DNA from: Verrucomicrobiales bacterium | GTDB taxonomy: Bacteria; Verrucomicrobiota; Verrucomicrobiia; Verrucomicrobiales; DEV007 | Assembly: GCA_021648365.1 (NCBI GenBank) | Contig: JAKISY010000023.1 | Span: forward strand, 1 to 50,814 | Length of the DNA stretch: 50,814 nucleotides | Direction: 5' to 3' | Shown here: positions 27,627 through 36,338 of the stretch, piece after piece | Layout of the letters: each line of letters opens with the position of its first letter | How positions within the stretch are numbered: position 1 is the stretch's first letter | Position numbers and translations under genes: made by a program | The notes under the pieces: model-generated | Told to the model about the DNA's origin: nothing | The model's database searches: none | Seen by the model: only the letters and a program-made list of their open reading frames with translations

Positions 27627-28634
27627 ATGAAGATTGTCCGCTATAGCCCTGAACGTTTTTCCGATCTTTGCGTAGTCGTGGAAAAAATGAACCGAGGTCA
27701 TGCCTTGGCAATTGAAAAACTCATCAATCACTATTACCACGATAATTCTTGGTGCCAATTACATCTGGCTATTGGTGATGATAGTCATTCGATAGTAGGA
27801 ACTATAGGGTTTGAGAGCATTCCCTTCCTTCTCAACGGCAAAGCCATATCAATTGGGTTCGGAAATAATTTCCATACCTTGGAAGAAGGCTGCGGTGGCC
27901 TACTCTTCATGAAATGGGTTCGCAATCAGCCCTACTCGATGGTTTACAATTGCAGTAAAGATACACAAAAACTTACCGCTGCACAGCGCTGGAAGCAACT
28001 CGAGGGAATACAATCATTGTCTTACAATGCGCCAGCTTATAGGAACCCCAGGCAATCAAGTTTTACTCACTTCCTGAAAACGGCAATCAAACGCTTGCTT
28101 CGCAAACCTCCCCTCCAAAAAATTGTGGAGAGAAATGATTTTCTACCGCATATTAATGTGTCCGTGACAGAAGAAAAGAGCTTTCATCCTGACATGCTGG
28201 AATTCGAAAGCTCTTTCGATTTCCGGGTAGCCCCTGACCTCGACTATCTCAACTGGCGTTTTTCCACAAACTGGAATCTGTTCAGTTACCGAATTTTTTC
28301 GATCAAATGTTCAGGCGAATATCGAGGTTTCGTCGTATTACATGATACGCCTAATCAGGTCTATATCGCCCACGCAGATGGATCAAATCCCCTTGAGCTG
28401 GTAAAAGCAGAACTCCTTGCCCTCGCCCAAGTCTCGGGAAAGAGACCTTCATTCCTTTGCAGCTCAGTGCCTGAAATAACAGATCATTTGAACCAAATCG
28501 GCTTTCGCACCAACTCAGCTGTCCCCTGTGTTCAGTTCAGTTCTTCGCTACCCATCACTGAAATCAAACGCCCAATGATCAATTTCGCTGTAGGAGACAA
28601 TGATCTGCGTACGGATTTTATGCACAGATCCTAA
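27627..28634 (+). CDS. GNAT-like acyltransferase
   Basis: About 335 residues. The first half looks like a GNAT fold (SIVGTIGFESIPFLLNGK, then ISIGFGNNFHTLEEGCGGLLFMKW as the acyl-carrier pyrophosphate region). A second lobe (EYRGFVVLHDTPNQVYIAH) may be another GNAT repeat. The frame begins at 27597 inside the previous gene, but the ATG at 27627 gives a normal N-terminus, MKIVRYSPERF. It follows module 2 by 16 bp and is a good candidate to move the ACP-bound acyl group to an amino sugar. That role is by position only, and the family call is moderate. Confidence 0.6.
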   Translation: MKIVRYSPERFSDLCVVVEKMNRGHALAIEKLINHYYHDNSWCQLHLAIGDDSHSIVGTIGFESIPFLLNGKAISIGFGNNFHTLEEGCGGLLFMKWVRNQPYSMVYNCSKDTQKLTAAQRWKQLEGIQSLSYNAPAYRNPRQSSFTHFLKTAIKRLLRKPPLQKIVERNDFLPHINVSVTEEKSFHPDMLEFESSFDFRVAPDLDYLNWRFSTNWNLFSYRIFSIKCSGEYRGFVVLHDTPNQVYIAHADGSNPLELVKAELLALAQVSGKRPSFLCSSVPEITDHLNQIGFRTNSAVPCVQFSSSLPITEIKRPMINFAVGDNDLRTDFMHRS

Positions 28635-28650
28635 CCTTCGTCCCACAGTA

Positions 28651-28702
28651 GCAATGCAAATGCATAGCGTTCTACATTATCCCATAGTTTGCATTTCAAA
28701 AC
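28651..28702 (+). repeat. Degenerate dispersed repeat
   Basis: GCAATGC, then AGCGTTCTACATTATCC and TTGCATTTCAAAACC, align with 21961-22009 (GCAATGC, TACGTTCCACTTATC, TTCGTATTTCAAAACC). This places a decayed copy of the 21.9-kb repeat upstream of the sugar-phosphate transferase gene. Confidence 0.5.
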
Positions 28703-28784
28703 CCCCTACCCACGTCTATAATGGCATTTCACCCTTTAAATTTAGCATTGATCATTTCCTTGTTTCTCTGACCTCTTCTTCTAA

Positions 28785-30224
28785 ATGCCCTTCAACACTC
28801 CAAGCAAAAAACATTGGTCGCATGTGTGGAGCCACTTTGCGCTCGATGGTTATATCTGGCTAGCTGCTTTTATCACAGCAACCATCGTCCGCTTTTCTGG
28901 AGATGACTCCTCAACTACCATTCTGACAGCGCTACTACGCTATGCTCCTGGGATTCTTGCAGGAAGCCTTACCCTATCCAGTGTCTGTTACCTATTCAGC
29001 CTCTATTCTAGGCATAGACCTTGTTCAAACCTCAGCCGTCGATATCTGTTAGTCATAGCTGCTGTCCTAGTCTCCACCATAGTAACCTTGAGCTATGGAT
29101 CGATAGATTTTTCTGCTCGCATCGGCAGAGGCGTTCTTATTCTAGCGTTACCCAGTGCCACAGTTTTATTACTCTTACATCATCACTACCTACGCCTTCA
29201 GAGTTCCGCCTTTCAGGAAAAGCTCCTACTGATCGCAGGCTGCCAGAAAGATTTATCTGATAGTGATCGATTTTTACAAATGAATCAAAATCATTACATC
29301 TTATCTGGCATTGTAACGACCCATAACTTCCAGCTTCCCGCAACTCAGACCGCCTTGGGTGACATCAGTGATTTAAAACAACTTGTCAAAATTCACCACA
29401 TCGACTGCATATTGGCGACATCTTCCAACCTCCGCGACGATACCATCGCCACTCCTATTCGCAGCTTGCGCTATTCTGGCACTTCCGTTACTAACCTGAC
29501 CACTCTTTGTGAAGAACTATATCAAGCCGTTCCCTTGTCCCTAGTAGATTCCTCTTGGTTACTCTCGGCTTCAAGCCAGCCCGACTGGGCTTACATTCGT
29601 AAGTTCAAAAGAATCTTTGATGTCATCACTGCTATTTTTTTTCTTATAGTGCTGGCCCCCTTTCTCATCCTTGGCATGATCAGTGTCCGTCTCGGTTCTA
29701 AAGGCCCAATTTTTTATTCTCAAATCCGCAGTGGCCGATTCAGTCGCGATTTCAAAGTAACTAAGCTACGCACCATGAAAACAGATGCCGAAAAATCCGG
29801 GGCGCAATGGTCTAGCGAAAACGATGAGAGAATTACTAAAGTAGGGAAATTTTTACGACTTACTCGTATCGACGAAATCCCTCAGTTATGGTGTATCTTA
29901 ACAGGGGAAATGTCCTTTGTTGGGCCTCGACCAGAACGACCCGAATTTGTCGAACAACTAGCCCAAGAGATCCCTTTTTACAACGAACGACTACTTATAC
30001 AGCCAGGGCTAACAGGGTGGGCACAGGTCAACTACCCTTACGGGGCTTCGGTGGATGATGCTGCACGCAAACTAGAATACGACCTTTATTACATGAAACA
30101 CATGAGCGTGGTGCTCGATTTGTTCATCCTGCTCGATACTGTGAAAACTATTCTCCGTGGAGGAACTTCAAAAAGTCGTGGCGGACAATTGACTGAATTT
30201 TTGGATAAACTTAGCAAAACCTAG
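28785..30224 (+). CDS. Polyprenyl-phosphate sugar-1-phosphate transferase
   Basis: A 479-residue membrane protein that starts repeat-unit synthesis by moving a sugar-1-phosphate to undecaprenyl phosphate. It has four N-terminal transmembrane helices, a Rossmann-like linker domain (LLLIAGCQKDLSDSD), one more membrane segment (AIFFLIVLAPFLILGMI) and the catalytic domain with GPIFYSQIRSGRFSRDFKVTKLR split by the usual residues, RIDEIPQLW, MSFVGPRPERPEFV and QPGLTGWAQVNYPYG. This is the WcaJ/EpsB-type architecture. The start may be used with a leader of about 150 bp that contains a dispersed repeat. Confidence 0.93.
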   Translation: MPFNTPSKKHWSHVWSHFALDGYIWLAAFITATIVRFSGDDSSTTILTALLRYAPGILAGSLTLSSVCYLFSLYSRHRPCSNLSRRYLLVIAAVLVSTIVTLSYGSIDFSARIGRGVLILALPSATVLLLLHHHYLRLQSSAFQEKLLLIAGCQKDLSDSDRFLQMNQNHYILSGIVTTHNFQLPATQTALGDISDLKQLVKIHHIDCILATSSNLRDDTIATPIRSLRYSGTSVTNLTTLCEELYQAVPLSLVDSSWLLSASSQPDWAYIRKFKRIFDVITAIFFLIVLAPFLILGMISVRLGSKGPIFYSQIRSGRFSRDFKVTKLRTMKTDAEKSGAQWSSENDERITKVGKFLRLTRIDEIPQLWCILTGEMSFVGPRPERPEFVEQLAQEIPFYNERLLIQPGLTGWAQVNYPYGASVDDAARKLEYDLYYMKHMSVVLDLFILLDTVKTILRGGTSKSRGGQLTEFLDKLSKT

Positions 30225-30282
30225 CAAAATTAGCGCAGATTACAATACCGACAAATCTCTCATACGTGCCGTCCCTGCTGGC

Positions 30283-31671
30283 ATGGATTTTTTTTTCGTC
30301 ACTTTATTTCTCGTCGTATACTACATCCGACCTCAGGACTGGGTATCGGGATTAAGTGGCGTTAAAATAGTCAAACCTATAGTAATATTAGGTCTGTTGG
30401 CATTACTCAATCGAAAACAGAAATATGGATTAAAGGACTTCATAAGCACCCCTATGGACTGGGCAGTTTCGTTCTATGCCGCTTACTGTATTTTTACAGC
30501 CTCAGATAGTGTTGGCACGTTCAAGCTACTTGCCCCTATGCTGGCATTTTATTGGATGACTTTAATGGCTTTAGACAGTGAGGAAAAACTATTACGCTAT
30601 ATGAAATGGTGGATGGCCATGCTTCTTGCCGTTGCTGGTCTTGCTGTGGCCGCGCTCTACGGCTTGGACTTTACCAATGCAACTGATAGAATAGAATTCT
30701 TCAAAGGTCGTCTATGCCTCGGGACGTGGACGCATAATAACCCTAATGCTCTGGGGCATAGCGTGGTGGTGGCAATCCCACTCGTCTACTTCTATATGTT
30801 CTGGAAATCACCTTTTAAAAATCGACTCTACGCTGTTCCGTTAATTTTTCTTGCAGGCTATGCTGCCTGGCATACTCAATCCAAAGGATCCTTTCTCGTC
30901 GGAGGAGGAGCCATTGTTCTGACCCTGATGTTTGGTCGCTCGAAATTCATACAAATTCTCATTCTAAGCGCAGCCCTTGCGGGAGGAGGAGCTGTGATGG
31001 CGCTGTTACCACGGATGAGCGAAATGAATAGAATGAGTTCCGACGAAGCAATAATGGGACGAATGATGGCTTGGGAAGTTGCCCGGACCGTCTCCCTGAA
31101 CCATAACTACGGTGTAGGTTACAAAGTATTTAAAGCTTATATTGAATGGGAAGACTTATTAATCCCAAAAGCTACTCACAGCACGTATATACGCCTAGGT
31201 GCAGACTTAGGGTATCCTGGACTGCTTCTCTTTCTCCTGATCCTCTGGATCGCTTTTCGAATACTGATATCATTAAAAACAAACAACTTGGCATTGGAAC
31301 GTGCACGGCGAATGCTATTCCTCATTTTTGCAACCTATGTTATGTCAGGATGGATGATTGACCGGTCTTATCATACCGAATATTTTCTGCTTGCCGCCTG
31401 CTGTGGCGCCGTTCACCGACTACACTTGAAACAACGACAAAAAGAAGAGGATGACTTCTCAAAAAAGACTCGTAACCAAGGGCTCTTGGATAACACTAGT
31501 AATCCAGCAATGGGGAAATCAGACATTTTAGAAATCTCATTGCCAAATAAACTTGAAAAAAAACATAACTTGCAAAAGTGGACACGTGTCGGTTTGCTCG
31601 ATTTGGTTATGGCAGGTTTGATGTTAAAAATAACACTTGAAACTTGGGACTATATTCTCTCTACGGTGTAA
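30283..31671 (+). CDS. O-antigen ligase/Wzy-like polymerase
   Basis: A 462-residue inner-membrane protein with about ten transmembrane helices. The large periplasmic loop ends in ATHSTYIRLGADLGYPGLLLF, split here as HSTYIRLGADLGYPG, the His-containing hallmark of the Wzy_C/O-antigen ligase family. LGTWTHNNPNALGHSVV is a further conserved part. It probably polymerises the lipid-linked repeat units made by the preceding genes. The C-terminal 60 residues are polar and followed by a last helix. It comes 58 bp after the initiating transferase and ends the plus-strand run; the next gene is convergent. Confidence 0.85.
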   Translation: MDFFFVTLFLVVYYIRPQDWVSGLSGVKIVKPIVILGLLALLNRKQKYGLKDFISTPMDWAVSFYAAYCIFTASDSVGTFKLLAPMLAFYWMTLMALDSEEKLLRYMKWWMAMLLAVAGLAVAALYGLDFTNATDRIEFFKGRLCLGTWTHNNPNALGHSVVVAIPLVYFYMFWKSPFKNRLYAVPLIFLAGYAAWHTQSKGSFLVGGGAIVLTLMFGRSKFIQILILSAALAGGGAVMALLPRMSEMNRMSSDEAIMGRMMAWEVARTVSLNHNYGVGYKVFKAYIEWEDLLIPKATHSTYIRLGADLGYPGLLLFLLILWIAFRILISLKTNNLALERARRMLFLIFATYVMSGWMIDRSYHTEYFLLAACCGAVHRLHLKQRQKEEDDFSKKTRNQGLLDNTSNPAMGKSDILEISLPNKLEKKHNLQKWTRVGLLDLVMAGLMLKITLETWDYILSTV

Positions 31672-31694
31672 GATGCGATAAGAGCCCTATGCCT

Positions 31695-32807
31695 CTATAG
31701 GAGATATAATTGACGATATCCGCGCACCATGAAGTCGATGGAAAAGCTACCCATCATATGCAGCCGCGCTTTATTTCCTGCCGAACCCAGCGCACTAGTA
31801 TCAGTAATAATCCGTCTAACAGCAGACGACAATCCTTCCACAGAATCAAATACTTCAAGAAAACCATTTTCCCCATCTATGATCGCCTCGTCATTACCGC
31901 ATGCCTCACTAGCGAGCACCGGAACACCACAGGCCATTGATTCAAGAACGGCATTAGAAAGACCTTCATGGGTGGAAGGGAAGACCATAAGATCCAGCGC
32001 CTGATAAAAATCTTCCGGTCGCGGCTGATGCCCGACTGGGTGTATCCTGTAACTAAATGGACTCGAATTCACTCTCGACAAAACCTTCGCCTCCTCCGAG
32101 CCTCCGGATCCAAGCAATACTAAATGAATGTCTATACCCATTTCACACATTTGCTCAAAAGAATCCAGCAATAACATATGGCCTTTAAATTCCGAAAAAC
32201 GCCCTACCATCCCAAGTAGCTTACCGTTCACCGGCAATCCTAGATACCGACGCGCAGATTTTTTATTTTCGGGCGGCTGAAACCGATCTATGTCTACCCC
32301 GTTGGTCACGGAAGTGATTTTACCTTCCGAGAAACCTCTAGCAATCAAATCAAGTCGCAACGATTCTGAAACGGTGTGAACTCGTTTGCAGGCCAGATAT
32401 AACAACTTCCTCTGCCACAGGCGTTTTTTCGTAAGGTGATGCCTGTCCAACTGTCCATGTTCTCCATGAATCAGCGCTACCCGTCCACCAAAACTGGAGG
32501 CCAGAGCTCCATAAATCAGAGGCCCTAGATTGTGAGTGTGCAGAATGTGTGGCTTGATTTCACTGATTTGTTTTTTTAAAGATTTTACAGCAGCCATCGA
32601 AAACCCGGAAGGCTTATCCAGCGAAATCACTTGGTCAGGATGTGGCATAAGCTCGGCAAATCCTCCCCTTTTCCTCAGACAGCAAACATGAATATCGTAT
32701 TGCTCGGGATCAAGGCGCGTTGAGACATTAACGATCCCGTTCTCCATTCCCCCAGGCTCGAGGGAATCCACTAAATGGAGAATTCTGATTGGAGAAGATG
32801 AAGGCAT
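31695..32807 (-). CDS. Family 4 glycosyltransferase
   Basis: A 370-residue GT-B retaining glycosyltransferase. The N-terminal glycine-rich part is ILHLVDSLEPGGMENGIVN, the domain link has VTNGVDIDRF, the C-terminal domain starts LLGMVGRFSEFKGH, and the donor-site motif is THEGLSNAVLESMACGVPVL with both Glu. Such enzymes appear in exopolysaccharide and PEP-CTERM-associated loci. It lies 266 bp downstream of the tyrosine-kinase gene on the same strand, with dispersed repeat debris between, so it may have its own promoter. Sugar specificity is unknown. Confidence 0.9.
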   Translation of the reverse strand: MPSSSPIRILHLVDSLEPGGMENGIVNVSTRLDPEQYDIHVCCLRKRGGFAELMPHPDQVISLDKPSGFSMAAVKSLKKQISEIKPHILHTHNLGPLIYGALASSFGGRVALIHGEHGQLDRHHLTKKRLWQRKLLYLACKRVHTVSESLRLDLIARGFSEGKITSVTNGVDIDRFQPPENKKSARRYLGLPVNGKLLGMVGRFSEFKGHMLLLDSFEQMCEMGIDIHLVLLGSGGSEEAKVLSRVNSSPFSYRIHPVGHQPRPEDFYQALDLMVFPSTHEGLSNAVLESMACGVPVLASEACGNDEAIIDGENGFLEVFDSVEGLSSAVRRIITDTSALGSAGNKARLHMMGSFSIDFMVRGYRQLYLL

Positions 32808-32943
32808 AAGAAAGGAGAACCACTAATAGCCACGAATCAACACGTATGAAAATAGAAACCCACCATGAAGTTCGTGAAAGGCATGAAGGTATTTTTATGA
32901 GTAAAAAGCAAAGCCTCAAATAGTGCAGTTGTAAGAAATTAAA

Positions 32944-32969
32944 ATGTGGCACGTAATGGTATTGCGTGG
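32944..32969 (-). repeat. Palindromic repeat, reverse copy
   Basis: ATGTGGCACGTAATGGTATT followed by GCGTGG is the reverse complement of the unit at 21748-21776 with one change in the palindrome. It lies in the 266-bp gap between two minus-strand genes, which also holds worn repeat-like text at 32826-32900 and 33030-33075. Confidence 0.55.
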
Positions 32970-33073
32970 AGTCTTACATGGGTTCGAAGCTACAGCATTG
33001 CAAGTATTCTATGTCCCATCATGAGCCAAAAAAGCTTCGTACCCCTTCGTGTTCTTAGTGGGCAAAAGCCCCA

Positions 33074-35314
33074 TCAACTCTTCATATCCAGAAGCTTTAC
33101 GCCATCCCCTTCAAGGCGATTATATTCACCATAATAATTAGCCGAGTAATAAAAATAATTATAATGATTGGAGCGCTTCGCTAAATCAACTTGGTTGAGA
33201 ATAAAACCATAAAAATGCGCCCCCCCCTTGCGTAAAAAATCAACCGACTGAACCAGATCCCTACGCGCCGTGCTGTCCGCCTTCACCACGATTATCACGC
33301 CATCTGCCAGGCGTTGCAGCGGCACCGTTTCGCTCAGACCAAGAACCGGAGGAGTGTCAATCACGATACGATCATACCGTTCTCTCCATCCTTCCATCAA
33401 TTCCCGAAAACGGTCTTGGCACAATAATTCGGTCACCCCTGGCCTCACGGGGCCGCGCGGGATAATCCACAAATTTTCCGTGCCATCAATGGAGATAGCA
33501 GCCTCAGTTTCACTTATCTCACCAGTTAACAAGGCTGTCATCCCCAAACTGTTATCAACCTTGGCAATGAGGTGAAGTCGTCCTCGCCTCAGCTCACAAT
33601 CCACCAGCAGCGTTTTTTCCCCCATAGAAGAAAAGGCCCAGGCCAGATTAGCCGCGTGTGTTGTCTTACCCTCACTCGGGCAGGCGCTTGTCACCATCAC
33701 AACCTGCGTCTTCCCGCTCGGCCCTGGGTGTAATATCACATTACTTCGAATCACCCGAAAAGCTTCCAACAAATGATGGGGAGTCGTCGAATCCAAAGTC
33801 GATGCTCGAGTGAGGTTTTCTAGCTCCTGCTTGCTCTCGAGTGGTAGCACACCAATACCACTCATACCTAATGATTCTTCCAGCTGCTGAAGAGAAGCTG
33901 AAGTATCGTTGAATAGCTCAATCACAAAGGGAACCCCAAAAGCCAATGCAAAGCCCAACACCAAGCCCATTGTTATCAGCTTCCTCTTATTTGGCGATAT
34001 AGGATTGGTGTCCCGAAGCTCAGAAAAACCTTTGAATTCTAGCTCTGCAGGTCGACGATTCTCCCCAAATTCTAATCCGGAAATTTGCTGAGAAATTCTT
34101 GCGTGAGCCTTGTCCCAGGCCAACTCACTGTTATCCAATAAAGCATAATCCAAACGAGTCTCATCGTACTCGCGAGTCATTTTGTGGTATTCAGGTAATT
34201 TTGATTCCATCAACGCAATCTTATCCTGTAGTTGAGTGTACTCCAGATCAAAACTTTTCAACTTTACTTGCAGCTCAGTCTCAAGAGCACCGTCCAACTC
34301 ATCAATCTCAGATAGCAAATCCTTGATTATCGGATGCTCCTCCCCAAAAGTATTTCTCTGCATACTTACCTTCTCTTCAAGTAAGCGCTTTGTCTTTTCA
34401 AGCCCCTGCCATGGGAACAATCCATCCACCATATCAGGCTGCACTACCAGATTAGTATTGGAATTATATGAATATTTTTCCTGTAGTTTTATTGGCACTG
34501 ATTTATCGCCTCTACTACGCCGAATCAGCTTGCCAACTATCAAGGGTTCCAACTGTTCAAATCGTGTCAATAAAGACAGCTTGCCCAGCACATCCAGCCT
34601 CTCTTTATTTTTGAGAAAATCTTTCCGAACCTGATCCATCTTCGCAATTCGATCTTTAGTTTGCACAATAGCTACCGGTATATCGTTAAGACTATCCAGA
34701 TTAATATATGCTTCAGCTAACTTATAGTCCTCTTCAAAATCGAGTTTTGCTGTCATTTTGACGTCCAACCTCTTTCGAACATCTTCCAGTTCTTTGGAAT
34801 ATCGTTTCACAGCTTCTACTCGATATTGATCGCGCACCACCCTGTCCTTCTCAAGATACAATTCAAGCAGACCTTTCGAATATTTGCGCACCCCCTCTGG
34901 AAAATAGGATAAAACCGATATTTCGAGAAAGTCATCGTCCAAGACCCCTACCCGAATTGACGGAAAAGCATAATCCCTCATCTGACCCCAACTGGTACCT
35001 TCGCGAACAAAGCCTAACTTCGCACCTACTTCAGCCTGAAAATGCCTTGCTCTAAATTGCGTCAGCAACAACCTCCTTACCCTCCAAACAGGCATAGGCC
35101 TCAACGCGCCCTTTTCATCCGCCGTTTGACTGAACAGCCGGATCTGCACTAACGCTTTAGAGCTGTATATTGCACGCGAATATACAAAGTAGGCCAAACC
35201 CACCAGCAAGCCCACGACAAACAGCAAGCACATCAATCGCAGATAGCTCTCATATTGAAGAAGCTTTGCTATCCAAAGTGATGGGTCAAAAGTTTTATTT
35301 TCCCTAGCTTCCAT
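33074..35314 (-). CDS. Wzc-like polysaccharide co-polymerase/tyrosine autokinase
   Basis: A 746-residue inner-membrane protein that controls chain length and export. It has an N-terminal Wzz-type helix (LMCLLFVVGLLVGLAYFVY), a long periplasmic coiled-coil region, a second helix near LITMGLVLGFALAFGVPFV, and a BY-kinase domain with Walker A SACPSEGKTTHAANLA (K550), Walker A' TLLVDCELRRG and Walker B RIVIDTPPVLG. The C-terminus carries a tyrosine cluster, YNYFYYSANYYGEY, the normal autophosphorylation site. The frame extends to 35350, but the ATG at 35314 lies 4 bp after the stop of the Wza-like gene and gives a usual N-terminus. Confidence 0.93.
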   Translation of the reverse strand: MEARENKTFDPSLWIAKLLQYESYLRLMCLLFVVGLLVGLAYFVYSRAIYSSKALVQIRLFSQTADEKGALRPMPVWRVRRLLLTQFRARHFQAEVGAKLGFVREGTSWGQMRDYAFPSIRVGVLDDDFLEISVLSYFPEGVRKYSKGLLELYLEKDRVVRDQYRVEAVKRYSKELEDVRKRLDVKMTAKLDFEEDYKLAEAYINLDSLNDIPVAIVQTKDRIAKMDQVRKDFLKNKERLDVLGKLSLLTRFEQLEPLIVGKLIRRSRGDKSVPIKLQEKYSYNSNTNLVVQPDMVDGLFPWQGLEKTKRLLEEKVSMQRNTFGEEHPIIKDLLSEIDELDGALETELQVKLKSFDLEYTQLQDKIALMESKLPEYHKMTREYDETRLDYALLDNSELAWDKAHARISQQISGLEFGENRRPAELEFKGFSELRDTNPISPNKRKLITMGLVLGFALAFGVPFVIELFNDTSASLQQLEESLGMSGIGVLPLESKQELENLTRASTLDSTTPHHLLEAFRVIRSNVILHPGPSGKTQVVMVTSACPSEGKTTHAANLAWAFSSMGEKTLLVDCELRRGRLHLIAKVDNSLGMTALLTGEISETEAAISIDGTENLWIIPRGPVRPGVTELLCQDRFRELMEGWRERYDRIVIDTPPVLGLSETVPLQRLADGVIIVVKADSTARRDLVQSVDFLRKGGAHFYGFILNQVDLAKRSNHYNYFYYSANYYGEYNRLEGDGVKLLDMKS

Positions 35315-35318
35315 AACC

Positions 35319-36119
35319 TCAAAATCCAAAAACCTTCTCAGGAACCACAATTATATCCCCATGACCTATCGGCACATCAGCCTCCTCGCCAGTAATTACC
35401 CGCTTAAGGTTCACTCCAATTTTGACCCGCTTACCGTCCTTATTTAATCGCATAACGTGTACCTTTTTAGAGTCTCCAAACCTTTCTATCCCACCTGATT
35501 TAAGAATTGCATCGTACACGCCGAGTGCGCGATCCGTGGGTATCTCAAGCTGTTGCTCCCCCGGCCTGGTCACTTTACCTGTCACAAAAACCTTAATTCT
35601 ACCCTCACCAGCTCTTGAGCCAATCCCCATAGTAGACACACTGCTTCTCGCTTCGCCTTCTCTTCTTCCCCTATCACCGTAACCAGTAAAAATTCCATAA
35701 GCATGGCGCCCTCTATCAGGTATCCAAAACCAATGTATCAGTCGATCCACAATCACGGTAGCTGTCACCAAATATCCATCCTCAAGCCTTTCTTTAACCC
35801 GTGCCCCGGCTTCTTCTACGGACAAGCCCGCAACTAAAATGCTTCCCAGTTCAGGAATAATAATATCCCCATGCTCACGGACATGATAAATTTTGTTAAA
35901 TTTAGGGTCTTCCTTGACAAAAATTTGGAGACGATCTCCCACTACCAAATCGTATTCCTCGCTAATAGCATCCTCATTTAACTCCTCGGATATTGGTAAG
36001 AGCGGTGGAGGGATTTCCCCCACAAAGTCACCACGGCTCTTACAAGCTCCAAGCACCCCTAGCATAATAATCACAAATATGTGTAAATACCTCTTATCCA
36101 CCTTGTTTGAAAATTTCAC
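35319..36119 (-). CDS. Wza-like polysaccharide export lipoprotein
   Basis: A 266-residue lipoprotein of the outer-membrane polysaccharide export family. The signal peptide ends at the lipobox VLGAC with C26. The Poly_export domain is VVGDRLQIFVKEDPKF to GDIIIPELGSILVAGLSVEEA, and an SLBB-type domain is RIKVFVTGKVTRPGEQQLEI onward. It is much shorter than E. coli Wza (about 380 residues) and lacks an evident C-terminal outer-membrane helix, so it may be a periplasmic ring that needs another protein to cross the outer membrane. The kinase gene follows after 4 bp; it is the first gene of this pair. Confidence 0.9.
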   Translation of the reverse strand: MKFSNKVDKRYLHIFVIIMLGVLGACKSRGDFVGEIPPPLLPISEELNEDAISEEYDLVVGDRLQIFVKEDPKFNKIYHVREHGDIIIPELGSILVAGLSVEEAGARVKERLEDGYLVTATVIVDRLIHWFWIPDRGRHAYGIFTGYGDRGRREGEARSSVSTMGIGSRAGEGRIKVFVTGKVTRPGEQQLEIPTDRALGVYDAILKSGGIERFGDSKKVHVMRLNKDGKRVKIGVNLKRVITGEEADVPIGHGDIIVVPEKVFGF

Positions 36120-36226
36120 AGTGACTCAGCTAGTCCCTTCAGACAGAAGCCTAGCAATCGTCACTTAAACTATAAACTTATATACAATATTAAGGGGAAA
36201 TAAAGGAAAAACAAAAGAAATTCAAT

Positions 36227-36262
36227 GTGTCGGCGCGGGATTTGAACCTATAAGTTGGGACT
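36227..36262 (-). other. Possible tRNA 3'-end relic
   Basis: On the minus strand the text AGGTTCAAATCCCGCGCCGA resembles a T-arm plus acceptor 3' strand, but the T-stem pairing is poor and there is no CCA. It lies in the 219-bp gap upstream of the Wza-like gene. At most it is a fossil. Confidence 0.2.
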
Positions 36263-36338
36263 AATTTGATAGAAACGCCTTTTATTCCAATTTTAACTTA
36301 CCCCATAAAATGTCCCGCTTAGGTTAAGGCTAAACTCT

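Noticed and set aside
31672..31694. A terminator between the convergent genes at 31671 and 31695.
   Set aside because: Only a five-base stem (CCTAT/ATAGG) is present with no T-run.
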